Positions 39,483 to 51,052 of a DNA stretch of 64,000 nt are shown here, in pieces. A program made the position numbers and the translations under genes. The stretch spans positions 2,066,333 to 2,130,332 of the forward strand of contig NZ_LR812090.1 of the NCBI RefSeq assembly GCF_903772925.1. Direction: 5' to 3'. The stretch's first letter is position 1. Every line of letters begins with the position of its first letter. A model generated the notes under the pieces. That model did not search any database and was not told the origin of the DNA. It saw only the letters and a program-made list of their open reading frames with translations. The DNA is from Alteromonas macleodii (GTDB lineage: Bacteria > Pseudomonadota > Gammaproteobacteria > Enterobacterales > Alteromonadaceae).

Positions 39483-41395
39483 TGGTTTGCCCCTAATTTA
39501 TTCTCACTACTTGCTGTATTAACGTCGGCAGTTTCAAAAACACGGTCTCGAAAGTAAAAGTCCATGATTTGACGCGCGACAGGCGCCGCGTTCTTACTAC
39601 CACCACCTACGTTTTCAAGTACCACAGTTACCGATATTTCTGGGTCATCAAAAGGTGCAAAACCTACGTACATGGCGTTGTCGCGAAGGCGCTCGTCTAT
39701 TTTACTGGCGTCGTATTCTTCATTTTGTCCAACCGTAAAGAGCTGCGCTGTACCTGTTTTACCCGCTGAATCATATGGCGTATCTGCAAACGCATGGCGT
39801 GCTCCGCCTTCATCGCCACTTACCACATCGCGCATGGCGTTTAATACCACGTCTAAATTTTCACGGTTTTTAATCTCTATAGGCCGAAGCGACTTAAGTG
39901 GGATAAGGTCTACAGAGCTATCTGTATTCATATAGCCACGAATAATCTGAGGGATATAGCGTTCGCCGGCATTAATTAACGTGTTAACTGATGTGTTTAA
40001 TTGCACAGGGGTAGTGGTCCAGTAACTTTGGCCTATACCGACAGGTATAGTGTCGCCAATGTACCAAGGCTGATTGAATCGTGCGCGCTTCCAACCTCGG
40101 CTTGGCATATTCGCGTCAGATTCTTCATAAAGATCGATGCCGGTAAAATCTCCGAAGCCGAATTCATACATAGACTCACTAATTTTATCGATCCCTAATT
40201 TATAGGCCAGTTCGTAGTAGTAGGTGTCACAAGACACCTCAATGGCTTTCGAGACATCTACTTTACCATGGCCCCATCGACGCCAGTCACGCCACACATG
40301 AGATACATTAGGTAATTTATAGCGACCCGTATCGTTAACCGTATAGTCTTTTGTAATAACGCCTTCTTCAAGACCAACAAAACCTAAATGAGGCTTGATG
40401 GTAGAAGCAGGAGGGTATTGACCTTGAGTAGCACGGTTAATAAGTGGCCGGTCGGGTGAATTCAACAGCGCGGAATAATTTTTACTGCTGATACCGTGCA
40501 CGAATAAGTTCGGGTCGTAGCTGGGGTTAGAATATAGGGCGAGCACGCCGCCGGTTTTAACATCGGTTACGACTACTGCGCCGCGCATACCTTCTATTAT
40601 TCGCTGAGCTTCTAACTGAAGCTCTAAATCTAAGTTAAGTACGATGTCTTTGCCCGGCGTTGGCGGTTCAACACTCAGCACACGAATGATACGACCCTGA
40701 TTGTTTACTTCAACCTGCTGATAGCCGACTTTACCGTGCAGTAATTCTTCGTGGTATTTCTCAATACCTAATTTGCCAATGTCATGAGTTGCCGCATAAT
40801 TATCTTCTTGTCCTGCTTCAACAAGCTTTTGCAAGTCGCGTTTATTAATACGTGCCACATAACCGAGGGCGTGGGTGAGGGTTTCTTTGTACGGATAATG
40901 TCTAGCTAGACGGGCTTCAATTTGTACGCCCGGAAATTTGTGTTTGCTGGCAGAAAAAAGCGCGACTTCCTCTTCGCTTAATTGTGTGCGAAGGGCTACG
41001 GGTTTAAATCGACGGGTACCCTTAAGCGTTGACTGAAAGCGCTCTAACTCATCGCTTGTGATGTCCATTAATTCGGTTAGATCAGCAAGGGTCTGGTCAA
41101 TATCATCGACCTGTTCGGGAATGACTTCTAAGCTAAAAACCGGGCGGTTTTCCGCTAAAAGTACACCATTTCGGTCGTAAATAAGACCGCGGTTTGGTGC
41201 TATGGGTAAAACTTTTATTCGATTACCGTTAGAGCGGGTTTGGTAATCTTCAAATTGGGTAACCTGTAAAGAATAAAGGTTGTTTAGCACAATGCCCAAC
41301 ATGGCTACAACGATAATAAAAGCGATAGTCGCGCGGCGAGCGAACAAGTTCGCCTCAGCAGAATGATCGCGAATTGCTTGTCGTTTTCGAGGCAT
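39479..41395 (-). CDS. mrdA: Penicillin-binding protein 2
   Basis: This 638-residue class B transpeptidase works with RodA in the elongasome. A membrane segment lies near residues 22-45, the PBP dimerisation region follows, and the transpeptidase motifs are STIK (YPPASTIKPH), SCD (VSCDTYYY) and KTGTAQ. I prefer the ATG at 41395 (AAAGGA at good distance) over the ATG at 41410 five codons earlier. Confidence 0.97.
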   Translation of the reverse strand: MPRKRQAIRDHSAEANLFARRATIAFIIVVAMLGIVLNNLYSLQVTQFEDYQTRSNGNRIKVLPIAPNRGLIYDRNGVLLAENRPVFSLEVIPEQVDDIDQTLADLTELMDITSDELERFQSTLKGTRRFKPVALRTQLSEEEVALFSASKHKFPGVQIEARLARHYPYKETLTHALGYVARINKRDLQKLVEAGQEDNYAATHDIGKLGIEKYHEELLHGKVGYQQVEVNNQGRIIRVLSVEPPTPGKDIVLNLDLELQLEAQRIIEGMRGAVVVTDVKTGGVLALYSNPSYDPNLFVHGISSKNYSALLNSPDRPLINRATQGQYPPASTIKPHLGFVGLEEGVITKDYTVNDTGRYKLPNVSHVWRDWRRWGHGKVDVSKAIEVSCDTYYYELAYKLGIDKISESMYEFGFGDFTGIDLYEESDANMPSRGWKRARFNQPWYIGDTIPVGIGQSYWTTTPVQLNTSVNTLINAGERYIPQIIRGYMNTDSSVDLIPLKSLRPIEIKNRENLDVVLNAMRDVVSGDEGGARHAFADTPYDSAGKTGTAQLFTVGQNEEYDASKIDERLRDNAMYVGFAPFDDPEISVTVVLENVGGGSKNAAPVARQIMDFYFRDRVFETADVNTASSENKLGANQ

Positions 41396-41425
41396 TGACT
41401 TCCTTTGCATTAGTGTAGCGATTTC

Positions 41426-41896
41426 TTATTCACGGTGGTACGGGTGATTTTGCGTGACCGACCATGCGCGGTATAGGCTTTCGGTAAGAATAATTCGAAC
41501 AAGAGGGTGGGGGAGCGTAAGGGCTGATAAGGACCATTTCTGTTCCGACGCCGCGATACACTCAGGCGCCAATCCTTCAGGCCCGCCGATAAGAAGGCTT
41601 ACATCGCGCCCGTCCATTTTCCAATTGTTGAGTTGTTTAGCCAGTGTAGGGGTGTCCCAAGGCTTGCCCGTTACTTCTAAGGTAACAACGCGGTTTCCTT
41701 TAGGAATAGCAGCCAGCATTTGCTCGCCTTCTTTCTCTAAAATGCGCTTTATATCGGCGTTCTTACCCCGTTTACCAGCGGGAATTTCAGTAAATGACAC
41801 CGGCATATCGTTGGGAAATCGACGAATAAATTCTTCAACGCCTGTGTTAACCCAGCCTGGCATCTTTGTTCCGACCGCCACAATTTGTATACGCAC
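41426..41896 (-). CDS. rlmH: 23S rRNA (pseudouridine1915-N3)-methyltransferase RlmH
   Basis: This 156-residue SPOUT methyltransferase acts on helix 69 of 23S rRNA in the 70S ribosome. [12 protein letters not shown] (knot, SAM site), [18 protein letters not shown] and the terminal [15 protein letters not shown] are diagnostic. Start is GTG with AAGGG eight bases upstream. It is preceded by rsfS with a perfect hairpin between them. Confidence 0.97.
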   Translation of the reverse strand: MRIQIVAVGTKMPGWVNTGVEEFIRRFPNDMPVSFTEIPAGKRGKNADIKRILEKEGEQMLAAIPKGNRVVTLEVTGKPWDTPTLAKQLNNWKMDGRDVSLLIGGPEGLAPECIAASEQKWSLSALTLPHPLVRIILTESLYRAWSVTQNHPYHRE

Positions 41897-41938
41897 TTAA
41901 TGTACCCTTACCGCAGGAATTAGTTTTTCTCTTATACA

Positions 41939-41973
41939 ATAAAGGCCATACGCTAATGAGGTATGGCCTTTAT
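41939..41973. other. Perfect 13-base hairpin between rsfS and rlmH
   Basis: ATAAAGGCCATAC (41939-41951) and GTATGGCCTTTAT (41961-41973) flank a 9-base loop. The T-tract is interrupted on the minus strand. It may be a partial terminator or processing site that sets rsfS and rlmH levels. Confidence 0.55.
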
Positions 41974-42010
41974 CGACCGTGTAGCTATGTATTTCTAGCC
42001 GGCGTCTAAA

Positions 42011-42331
42011 TTACTGCGCCCACAGTTTTTCTAACTGGTAGAAGTCACGGGTTTCGTCCTGCATAACGTGCAAGATAACATCACCAAAATCAACAAGAAC
42101 CCATTCACCTGTTTCTTTACCTTCCACACTCCCAGGAGCATGACCGGCATTTTTTGCTTCAACCATTACGTTTTCAGCAATAGAAGATACGTGGCGTTTA
42201 GAGTTACCCGAACAAATGATCATGGTATCTGTAATCGTTGATTTGCCGCGAACGTCTAGTTCGATAACATCACGGCCTTTCATGTCGTCAATTTTGTCTT
42301 TAACAAACTGTTTGAGCTGTTGACTCTCCAA
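42011..42331 (-). CDS. rsfS: Ribosomal silencing factor RsfS
   Basis: This 106-residue protein binds uL14 and blocks subunit joining in poor conditions. The Iojap family core is visible: DVIELDVRGKSTITDTMIICSG, SNRHVSSIAE-like helix (SKRHVSSIAENV) and EWVLVDFGDVILHVM. The start appears to be TTG with GAGGA six bases upstream. It follows nadD by 17 bases; cobC, present here in E. coli, is absent. Confidence 0.95.
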   Translation of the reverse strand: MESQQLKQFVKDKIDDMKGRDVIELDVRGKSTITDTMIICSGNSKRHVSSIAENVMVEAKNAGHAPGSVEGKETGEWVLVDFGDVILHVMQDETRDFYQLEKLWAQ

Positions 42332-42348
42332 GAGCTTTCCTCACTTAC

Positions 42349-43050
42349 TTAACTTTTATATAACTGATGTTCGTTTATGTAGGCTAATACGCTTTCTTCT
42401 AGCCAAGACTCGGCAGAAGTAGCCTTTAAAGCGTTTGGCGCATTCGCTTCGTAAGACGTGGCAGCACCTGCTAGTACGTCACGAATTTCAGTAGATGAAA
42501 CACTAAACAGCGGTGTGTTGGTTAACACTACATGGCCTGCAGGCTTTGCGTGAATAACATTTATATCGTTAGCCACATGACAATCTAACCAAGCTTGTAT
42601 TGCGGGAGGCGGCGAAAATTCTTCGTCGTCTCTGCGCATAACCACTAAGTGACAGTAATCGAGCAGGTCTTCCCACTCGTACCATTTATCCAGATTATAC
42701 AGTGAATCTGCGCCAATGAAAAAACAGATTGTATCATTGCTTTTTTCTCTCAACGCTCGCAGTGTTTTTACCGTGTAAGAGGGTGACGGAAGCGTCAGTT
42801 CAATTAACTCTGGAATAAGTCTGTCATTGTTTTGGGCACAAAGTTCAATCATTCTTACCCGGTGGGTTTCTGAAACGCCTACCGACTTATGGGGGGCTAA
42901 TTTGCACGGCATTAGATAAACGCGCTCAATACCCACTTCATCAGCGGCCTTCAATGCAGCACCAATATGACCTTTATGTGGTGGGTTAAAAGTACCGCCT
43001 AGGATAGCTTTTACGTGTTGGTTTGATTGAGAAGAGCGTGATTGACTCAC
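42349..43050 (-). CDS. nadD: Nicotinate-nucleotide adenylyltransferase
   Basis: This 233-residue enzyme makes deamido-NAD from NaMN and ATP. The nucleotidyltransferase motif GGTFNPPHKGH (18-28) and the late SVSSTEIRD are present, with FFIGADSLYNLDKWYEW between. The GTG start leaves about 12 extra residues before the first strand. It is part of the leuS-lptE-holA-nadD-rsfS block. Confidence 0.96.
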   Translation of the reverse strand: MSQSRSSQSNQHVKAILGGTFNPPHKGHIGAALKAADEVGIERVYLMPCKLAPHKSVGVSETHRVRMIELCAQNNDRLIPELIELTLPSPSYTVKTLRALREKSNDTICFFIGADSLYNLDKWYEWEDLLDYCHLVVMRRDDEEFSPPPAIQAWLDCHVANDINVIHAKPAGHVVLTNTPLFSVSSTEIRDVLAGAATSYEANAPNALKATSAESWLEESVLAYINEHQLYKS

Positions 43051-43107
43051 TAGTTTATTTACCTTGTCCGAACCTTGTCTATACCTTGTTCATACTTTAT
43101 ATGGCTT

Positions 43108-44136
43108 TTACGCTTGTAACAGCGGGATTTCACGGAGATCTATGCCCATGAACATCATGCAAAGGTGACACATTTCAACATAGGGCCGGGCAATTACATT
43201 TTGTTTAAATGCATGATCAGCTCGCGTTAGTGCTTTTTGTATGTCTTCGAGCTGTGCAAGGCTCAAACGATTTAATGCACTTTGATAGAAACCTTGCCTA
43301 TTGCGCCATATACCAAACTTTTGCCACTGTATAGGTGTGCCGCTTTGCTGAGCTAGTTTTAGTTTCCATAGCTGCTCCCATTCACGCACAAGCGCCCAGA
43401 TAATAATGTTTGGCTCTAGACCTTCGCTTTCTAATCGATAGAGCATTTTGATACAGCGAGTGCTGTCACCGCTAAGCATTACGTCAACCAGTTGGAACAC
43501 GTTAAAGCGCGATTGGTCCACCATAGCCTGCTCAATTTGCTCATCTGATATAGATTGCTGCGGATAGAGCAGCGCGAGCTTGTCAATTTCCTGCTTGGCG
43601 GCCAGCATGTTGCCTTCACAAAAATCGGCAATCATTTTGGCGCCTGACGCGGTCACGGAAAGCTGATGGGCGTTGAGCTGTTGATTCAACCACGCGTTTA
43701 GCTGCTTACCTTCCAACGGATAGCAAAGTACCGATACGCCCAGTTCATCAAGAACCTTAAACCATTTGCCGCGCTGTACGTCTTTACCTATTTTGGGGCC
43801 GTGAACGAGCAACAGAATATCGGGGCCTAAAGACGCCGCGACTTCTTGCAGCATTTTGCTGCCTTCAGTGCCGGGCTTTCCTGTGGGTAGCTCTAATTCA
43901 ATAAACTGCTGGCTAGAAAAAAGCGACATGCTTTGCGTAGCTTCAATTAACTGGTTCCAGTTAAAGCCTGTCTCAGCAACAAGCACAGTGCGCTCTTCAA
44001 AACCATTAGCCTTTGCTTTAGCGCGAATTTGCTCAATAACATCAAATTTTTGTTGTGGCTCGTCTCCAAACACCAAATAGCATGGACGTAATGCCTTTGA
44101 AATATCTTGGCTAAATTGGTTTGGATAAATTTGCAT
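43108..44136 (-). CDS. holA: DNA polymerase III delta subunit
   Basis: This 342-residue clamp-loader subunit opens the beta sliding clamp. N-terminal PCYLVFGDEPQQKFDVIEQI matches HolA, as do QFIELELPTG, the helical middle with DFCEGNMLAAKQEIDKLALLY and the FQLVDVMLSGD region. It lacks a functional P-loop, as expected for delta. Length is like E. coli HolA (343). Its position after lptE is conserved. Confidence 0.95.
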   Translation of the reverse strand: MQIYPNQFSQDISKALRPCYLVFGDEPQQKFDVIEQIRAKAKANGFEERTVLVAETGFNWNQLIEATQSMSLFSSQQFIELELPTGKPGTEGSKMLQEVAASLGPDILLLVHGPKIGKDVQRGKWFKVLDELGVSVLCYPLEGKQLNAWLNQQLNAHQLSVTASGAKMIADFCEGNMLAAKQEIDKLALLYPQQSISDEQIEQAMVDQSRFNVFQLVDVMLSGDSTRCIKMLYRLESEGLEPNIIIWALVREWEQLWKLKLAQQSGTPIQWQKFGIWRNRQGFYQSALNRLSLAQLEDIQKALTRADHAFKQNVIARPYVEMCHLCMMFMGIDLREIPLLQA

Positions 44137-44160
44137 GAAAAATTCTGATGTATATTTGAT

Positions 44161-44694
44161 TTATAATGACGATACGTTAGGCGCAGCAACTGCCTGACTA
44201 GAAAGGCGTCTAATCATAATATCTGCTGCCTCGTTGCGCATTTCGCTTAACATTAGTTCAAGTTCACGAGACTTTGCCAACACTTGGTCCGGATCGTCTT
44301 GATAGTCACGTACCACTTCAAATTGGGCCATCACCGCTTCTTTACCGGGAAATTGAACACGATAACGAACTACGTAAATAAGCTCGTACTCAGCAACTTG
44401 TCCCGACGGATAAACAGACAGCAGCTGGCGCTCTAATTTCTCTGGTAGCAAGTATATGCTTACGTGTTGATTAGAGCGGGTTGCTTTATCCACGTTAACA
44501 CTGGATAAACCATAAACGTTAAGGCGTTTATCGAGCGCACGCGCAAGGGGCGCGTGTGCTCGAGCACTTTCAATGGCAACCGTGTTAATGTCGTCAGGTA
44601 GGCTAGGGCTGCTTCGCAAATGAAAACCACAGCCTGTAACCCAAACGGTAGCCAACACAGCGACTACAAATTGTAAGTGCTTTTTCATCACCAT
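44161..44694 (-). CDS. lptE: LPS-assembly lipoprotein LptE
   Basis: This 177-residue outer-membrane lipoprotein forms the plug of the LptD channel. The signal ends at the lipobox VTGC (Cys22), followed by GFHLRSSPSLPDDI, the usual LptE beginning. YELIYVVRYRV lies in the conserved sheet. It begins six bases after the leuS stop; a second ATG two codons later is an equally possible start. Confidence 0.93.
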   Translation of the reverse strand: MVMKKHLQFVVAVLATVWVTGCGFHLRSSPSLPDDINTVAIESARAHAPLARALDKRLNVYGLSSVNVDKATRSNQHVSIYLLPEKLERQLLSVYPSGQVAEYELIYVVRYRVQFPGKEAVMAQFEVVRDYQDDPDQVLAKSRELELMLSEMRNEAADIMIRRLSSQAVAAPNVSSL

Positions 44695-44699
44695 CTGAC

Positions 44700-47622
<2,923 letters not shown>

Positions 47623-48258
47623 TTATCGTTTAGCGCTGTCTTTTTCCACTTCGTTAAATTGTTTATCGCTAAAGGCGGTTAATGCATTTAGCTGCTGCGC
47701 CTGAACTTTATCGACAACTTTAACCAAATTGGCAGCGTCCTCGTTAGACGCTCGTTGTCCATTGAAGTGAATATTGCCAGAGGCGTGATAGATAAGGGTA
47801 ACCTTTGTTTTAGGTGAAGGTTCGCGCTTTGTATCATCGTTCGATAAGACGTTTTCTTCTACGGTGCTGAATTCCCAAGTAAGCGCACCTGATACGCCCA
47901 TTTCTTGAAGAGGTCCTAATCCGCCGGTCATCACTACCTTTTTATTAGGCTCAACATAGCTTATTTGCATGTGTGCCGCGCTTGCTGTTTGTGTAACTTC
48001 GCAAAAACAACCGCCGGCTTGTTCATCAATACTTAGCGTGCCCTTCCACCAAGTGTGATCTTTCGGCCACCACTTATCTACGTCTTGAATAAAGTGAGAA
48101 TACACGGCTTCGATAGGGGCCGCACTCTCACTTTCGTTAGTAATAGAAAAACCAGAGTTATCTGCATAGTTTACGTCAGCGTGACTAGGTGAAGTGAATG
48201 TTAGGCTCAGTAGACCTGAAAGGAGCAGGGCTTGGCTTGCTTTCGTTATTATTGTCAT
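47623..48258 (-). CDS. Secreted SRPBCC (START/AHSA1-like) domain protein
   Basis: This 211-residue protein has a signal peptide (LLLSGLLSLTFTSPSHA, cleavage near residue 27) followed by a helix-grip domain. The conserved beginning of the family is seen in APIEAVYSHFIQDVDKWWPKDHTWW, and GALTWEFS and KVTLIYHASG fit later strands. The fold binds hydrophobic ligands, but the ligand is unknown. It is likely periplasmic. AAGG precedes the ATG. It is divergent from the Lon-like gene. Confidence 0.8.
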   Translation of the reverse strand: MTIITKASQALLLSGLLSLTFTSPSHADVNYADNSGFSITNESESAAPIEAVYSHFIQDVDKWWPKDHTWWKGTLSIDEQAGGCFCEVTQTASAAHMQISYVEPNKKVVMTGGLGPLQEMGVSGALTWEFSTVEENVLSNDDTKREPSPKTKVTLIYHASGNIHFNGQRASNEDAANLVKVVDKVQAQQLNALTAFSDKQFNEVEKDSAKR

Positions 48259-48549
48259 CGTTTTAACCTTGCTTTTTATTATTCATGCTGGCTGCTTGGC
48301 GCTTAAAATTTTACTATTTATTGCGTCATTGCGTTTACTGCTCATTAAAAGCTACACCTTGCTCCCCGAAGTATCAATATGAATAGAGGAGTTAAAGCCT
48401 GAGCAATATGCCTAAACGTGCCCATAAAGACACTGAGCTGGTTGTTTGTTGTGCAATTAACAACGTAAAGCTGCCTTATTAGAGTTAACCGTTTGACAGT
48501 GCTGTTAATTAGGGTTTCACTTAAGTAAAGAAACGAAAATAGAACAGGC

Positions 48550-50946
48550 ATGTCTGTAGACACTAATATATATGCGTTAAATGTAGACGCGCTATCACCT
48601 ACCATAAATCGCCGAGCGGTAAACAGTGCCTTAAAAGACGATGAAGCGCTAAACGCGACTTTTATTGGGCAAGAGCGTGCACGGGAAGCGCTCACTTTTG
48701 GATTAGGTATTAACACCAAAGGTTACAACCTTTACGTAATGGGTGAGCCTGCCACAGGGCGTTTCACTTTAGTAAAAGACTACATTGAACGCCAAGTCGC
48801 ACAGCTTCGTGCACCCGACGATTGGTGTTATATCAACAACTTTGACGACGAACGCCAGCCAGTAGCGCTAAAATTCCCGCCTGGTGGCGGTAAGGCATTT
48901 CAAAAAGATATGGCTGCACTTATCGATGATGTCTTGGATTCACTGCCTATTGCATTTGATAACCCTGGTTATCAGCGCCGCCGTGCATCTATTTCCAGAG
49001 AGTTTGAACAAAAGTACGATGCAGCTATTGATGCTGTAGAGCGTTACGCACAAGCTAACGACGTTGCGCTTTATGAAGAGGGTGGCTCAATTACGTTTTC
49101 ACCTATCATTAATGGCAAGCCAATAAGAGATACTGATTTTGCATCGCTTACAGACGAGCAGCGAGAAGGCTTTTACACGCTCATAGATGATTTAGAAAAT
49201 AGACTGAGTGAAAGTCTGTTAAGTTTACCTACGTGGAAGCGCGAAAATTCAGAAAGGCTGCGTGAGCTTGACAAAAAGACCGCAGAGCATGTGATTAAGC
49301 CCCTTATCAAAGTGTTTGAGCACAAATACGCCTCTGAGCTTGGGGTTATGAAGTATCTAAAACAGCTTAAAACCGCTTTGGTTAACGCTATCTTAGTTAT
49401 TCATAATGAAGAGCAAAAAGAGGAAAAGAGTGACGATTTCGATAAGAAGATATTTTTAGAAGAGCAGTTTCTTCCTAATGTATTGGTATCAAATAAATTA
49501 GACGATGCGGCACCTGTTATTTACGAGCCGAACCCTACCTACCAAAACCTGTTCGGTAAAATTGAATATACCAACATTCATGGTAGCGTATTTACCAATT
49601 ACAGAATGATACAGTCAGGAGCACTGCACCGCGCAAATGGCGGCTACCTTTTACTGGATGTCGACCAACTAATCGAGCAGCCTTTTGTGTGGGATACCCT
49701 GAAACTTGCCATTAAGTCCCAGCGTTTGCGCATGGATTTACCGCAGCAAGACGTGGGTATGGTGAATAACATCACACTAAACCCTCAGCCTATCGACTTA
49801 AATGTGAAAATCGTTTTGCTAGGCTCTCGCGATTTGTACTACACCCTGCAAGATTATGATGATGAGTTTGACGAGCTATTCAGAGTGTTAGTGGATTTTG
49901 ATTTAGAAATCCCCGTTACTCGACAGGCGCTTTTCGACTTTGTGGGCAAGGTGCGAGCGCATCTTAATACATTAGGGCTTGAAGGTATAACGGCTAACGC
50001 CATGTGCAGGTTGGTTGAGTATTCGCTTAGAATGGCCGAACACAAAGAAAAGCTCTCCGCGCATTTTGCTGAAGTTATCGAGCTAGTTAATGAAGCTTAC
50101 TATTTCTGCAAGAAGTCGAATGCCGACACGCTAGAGCTCGATCATTTAAAAACAGCATTAAGTGCCAAAAAACGTCGCACAGGCCGCGTTAGTCAAACGC
50201 TTTTAAACGATATTAAAGAAGGTCACGTGCTTATTGCTACTGAGGGCAAAGCGGTAGGAAAAGTAAACGGATTAACCGTATTGGATATTGGTGACACCGC
50301 ATTTGGTACGCCTGCACGCATCACATCTACTGTGTTTGCTGGGGCAAGTGGCGTAGTTGATATCGAGCGTGAAGTAGAGCTTGGACAGCCCATACACTCT
50401 AAAGGGGTTATGTTACTTAACGGCTATTTAGGTAATAAATACGCTCAGCATTTCCCGTTAACGTTATCTGCCAACATCGCATTAGAGCAGTCATACGGTC
50501 ATATAGACGGCGACAGCGCATCCCTTGGAGAACTGGTTGCGCTTATATCTGCTCTTACTGAAATCCCGTGCCTACAAACTTTGGCTATTACAGGTTCAAT
50601 AAACCAATATGGTGAAGTGCAAGCGGTGGGCGGTGTGAACGAAAAGATAGAAGGCTTTTTCGACTTGTGTCAGCACCGCGGCCTAACCGGTACGCAGGGC
50701 GTTATTATTCCTAAATCGAATGCGATTAATTTGGTATTAGACGTCACCGTTATCGACGCTGTGAAAAAAGGTCTGTTTCACATTTACACCGTTGAAACCG
50801 TTGATGACGCGCTAACTATTCTAATGGAACAGGAAGCAGGTAAAATTAGCAGTAAAGGACGTTATCCGAAAAATTCAATTAACTACCATGCCGTGAATCG
50901 TTTATACAATATTGCCCTTATTGTGAATGGTGGCGATGGCGAATAA
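48550..50946 (+). CDS. Lon-like ATP-dependent protease, COG1067 type
   Basis: This 798-residue protein has an AAA+ domain split by a long helical insertion and a C-terminal Lon (S16) proteolytic domain. The Walker A position reads GEPATGRF (65-72), with Arg for the usual Lys; I recall this as common in the family. The Ser-Lys dyad is S656 (DGDSAS) and K699 (GGVNEKI), with the same 43-residue spacing as in Lon. There is no Lon N-terminal substrate domain. Related proteins (E. coli YcbZ) have no firmly known substrates. The ribosome site is weak. The gene is followed by an unrelated orphan. Confidence 0.9.
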   Translation: MSVDTNIYALNVDALSPTINRRAVNSALKDDEALNATFIGQERAREALTFGLGINTKGYNLYVMGEPATGRFTLVKDYIERQVAQLRAPDDWCYINNFDDERQPVALKFPPGGGKAFQKDMAALIDDVLDSLPIAFDNPGYQRRRASISREFEQKYDAAIDAVERYAQANDVALYEEGGSITFSPIINGKPIRDTDFASLTDEQREGFYTLIDDLENRLSESLLSLPTWKRENSERLRELDKKTAEHVIKPLIKVFEHKYASELGVMKYLKQLKTALVNAILVIHNEEQKEEKSDDFDKKIFLEEQFLPNVLVSNKLDDAAPVIYEPNPTYQNLFGKIEYTNIHGSVFTNYRMIQSGALHRANGGYLLLDVDQLIEQPFVWDTLKLAIKSQRLRMDLPQQDVGMVNNITLNPQPIDLNVKIVLLGSRDLYYTLQDYDDEFDELFRVLVDFDLEIPVTRQALFDFVGKVRAHLNTLGLEGITANAMCRLVEYSLRMAEHKEKLSAHFAEVIELVNEAYYFCKKSNADTLELDHLKTALSAKKRRTGRVSQTLLNDIKEGHVLIATEGKAVGKVNGLTVLDIGDTAFGTPARITSTVFAGASGVVDIEREVELGQPIHSKGVMLLNGYLGNKYAQHFPLTLSANIALEQSYGHIDGDSASLGELVALISALTEIPCLQTLAITGSINQYGEVQAVGGVNEKIEGFFDLCQHRGLTGTQGVIIPKSNAINLVLDVTVIDAVKKGLFHIYTVETVDDALTILMEQEAGKISSKGRYPKNSINYHAVNRLYNIALIVNGGDGE

Positions 50947-51052
50947 TAGGCTTCGAGCGTAGTTCGCTTGTTTTTGGGGAAGCAGAGGGTGATGTGACGG
51001 GGGTAAATGAGAATAAGGGTACGAATTCATTTGAGTAAGGGAGTACATAGCA

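Noticed and set aside
48550..48780. Arg for Lys in the Walker A motif of the Lon-like protease
   Set aside because: I recall this substitution as widespread in the COG1067 family, so it is not evidence for a dead ATPase.
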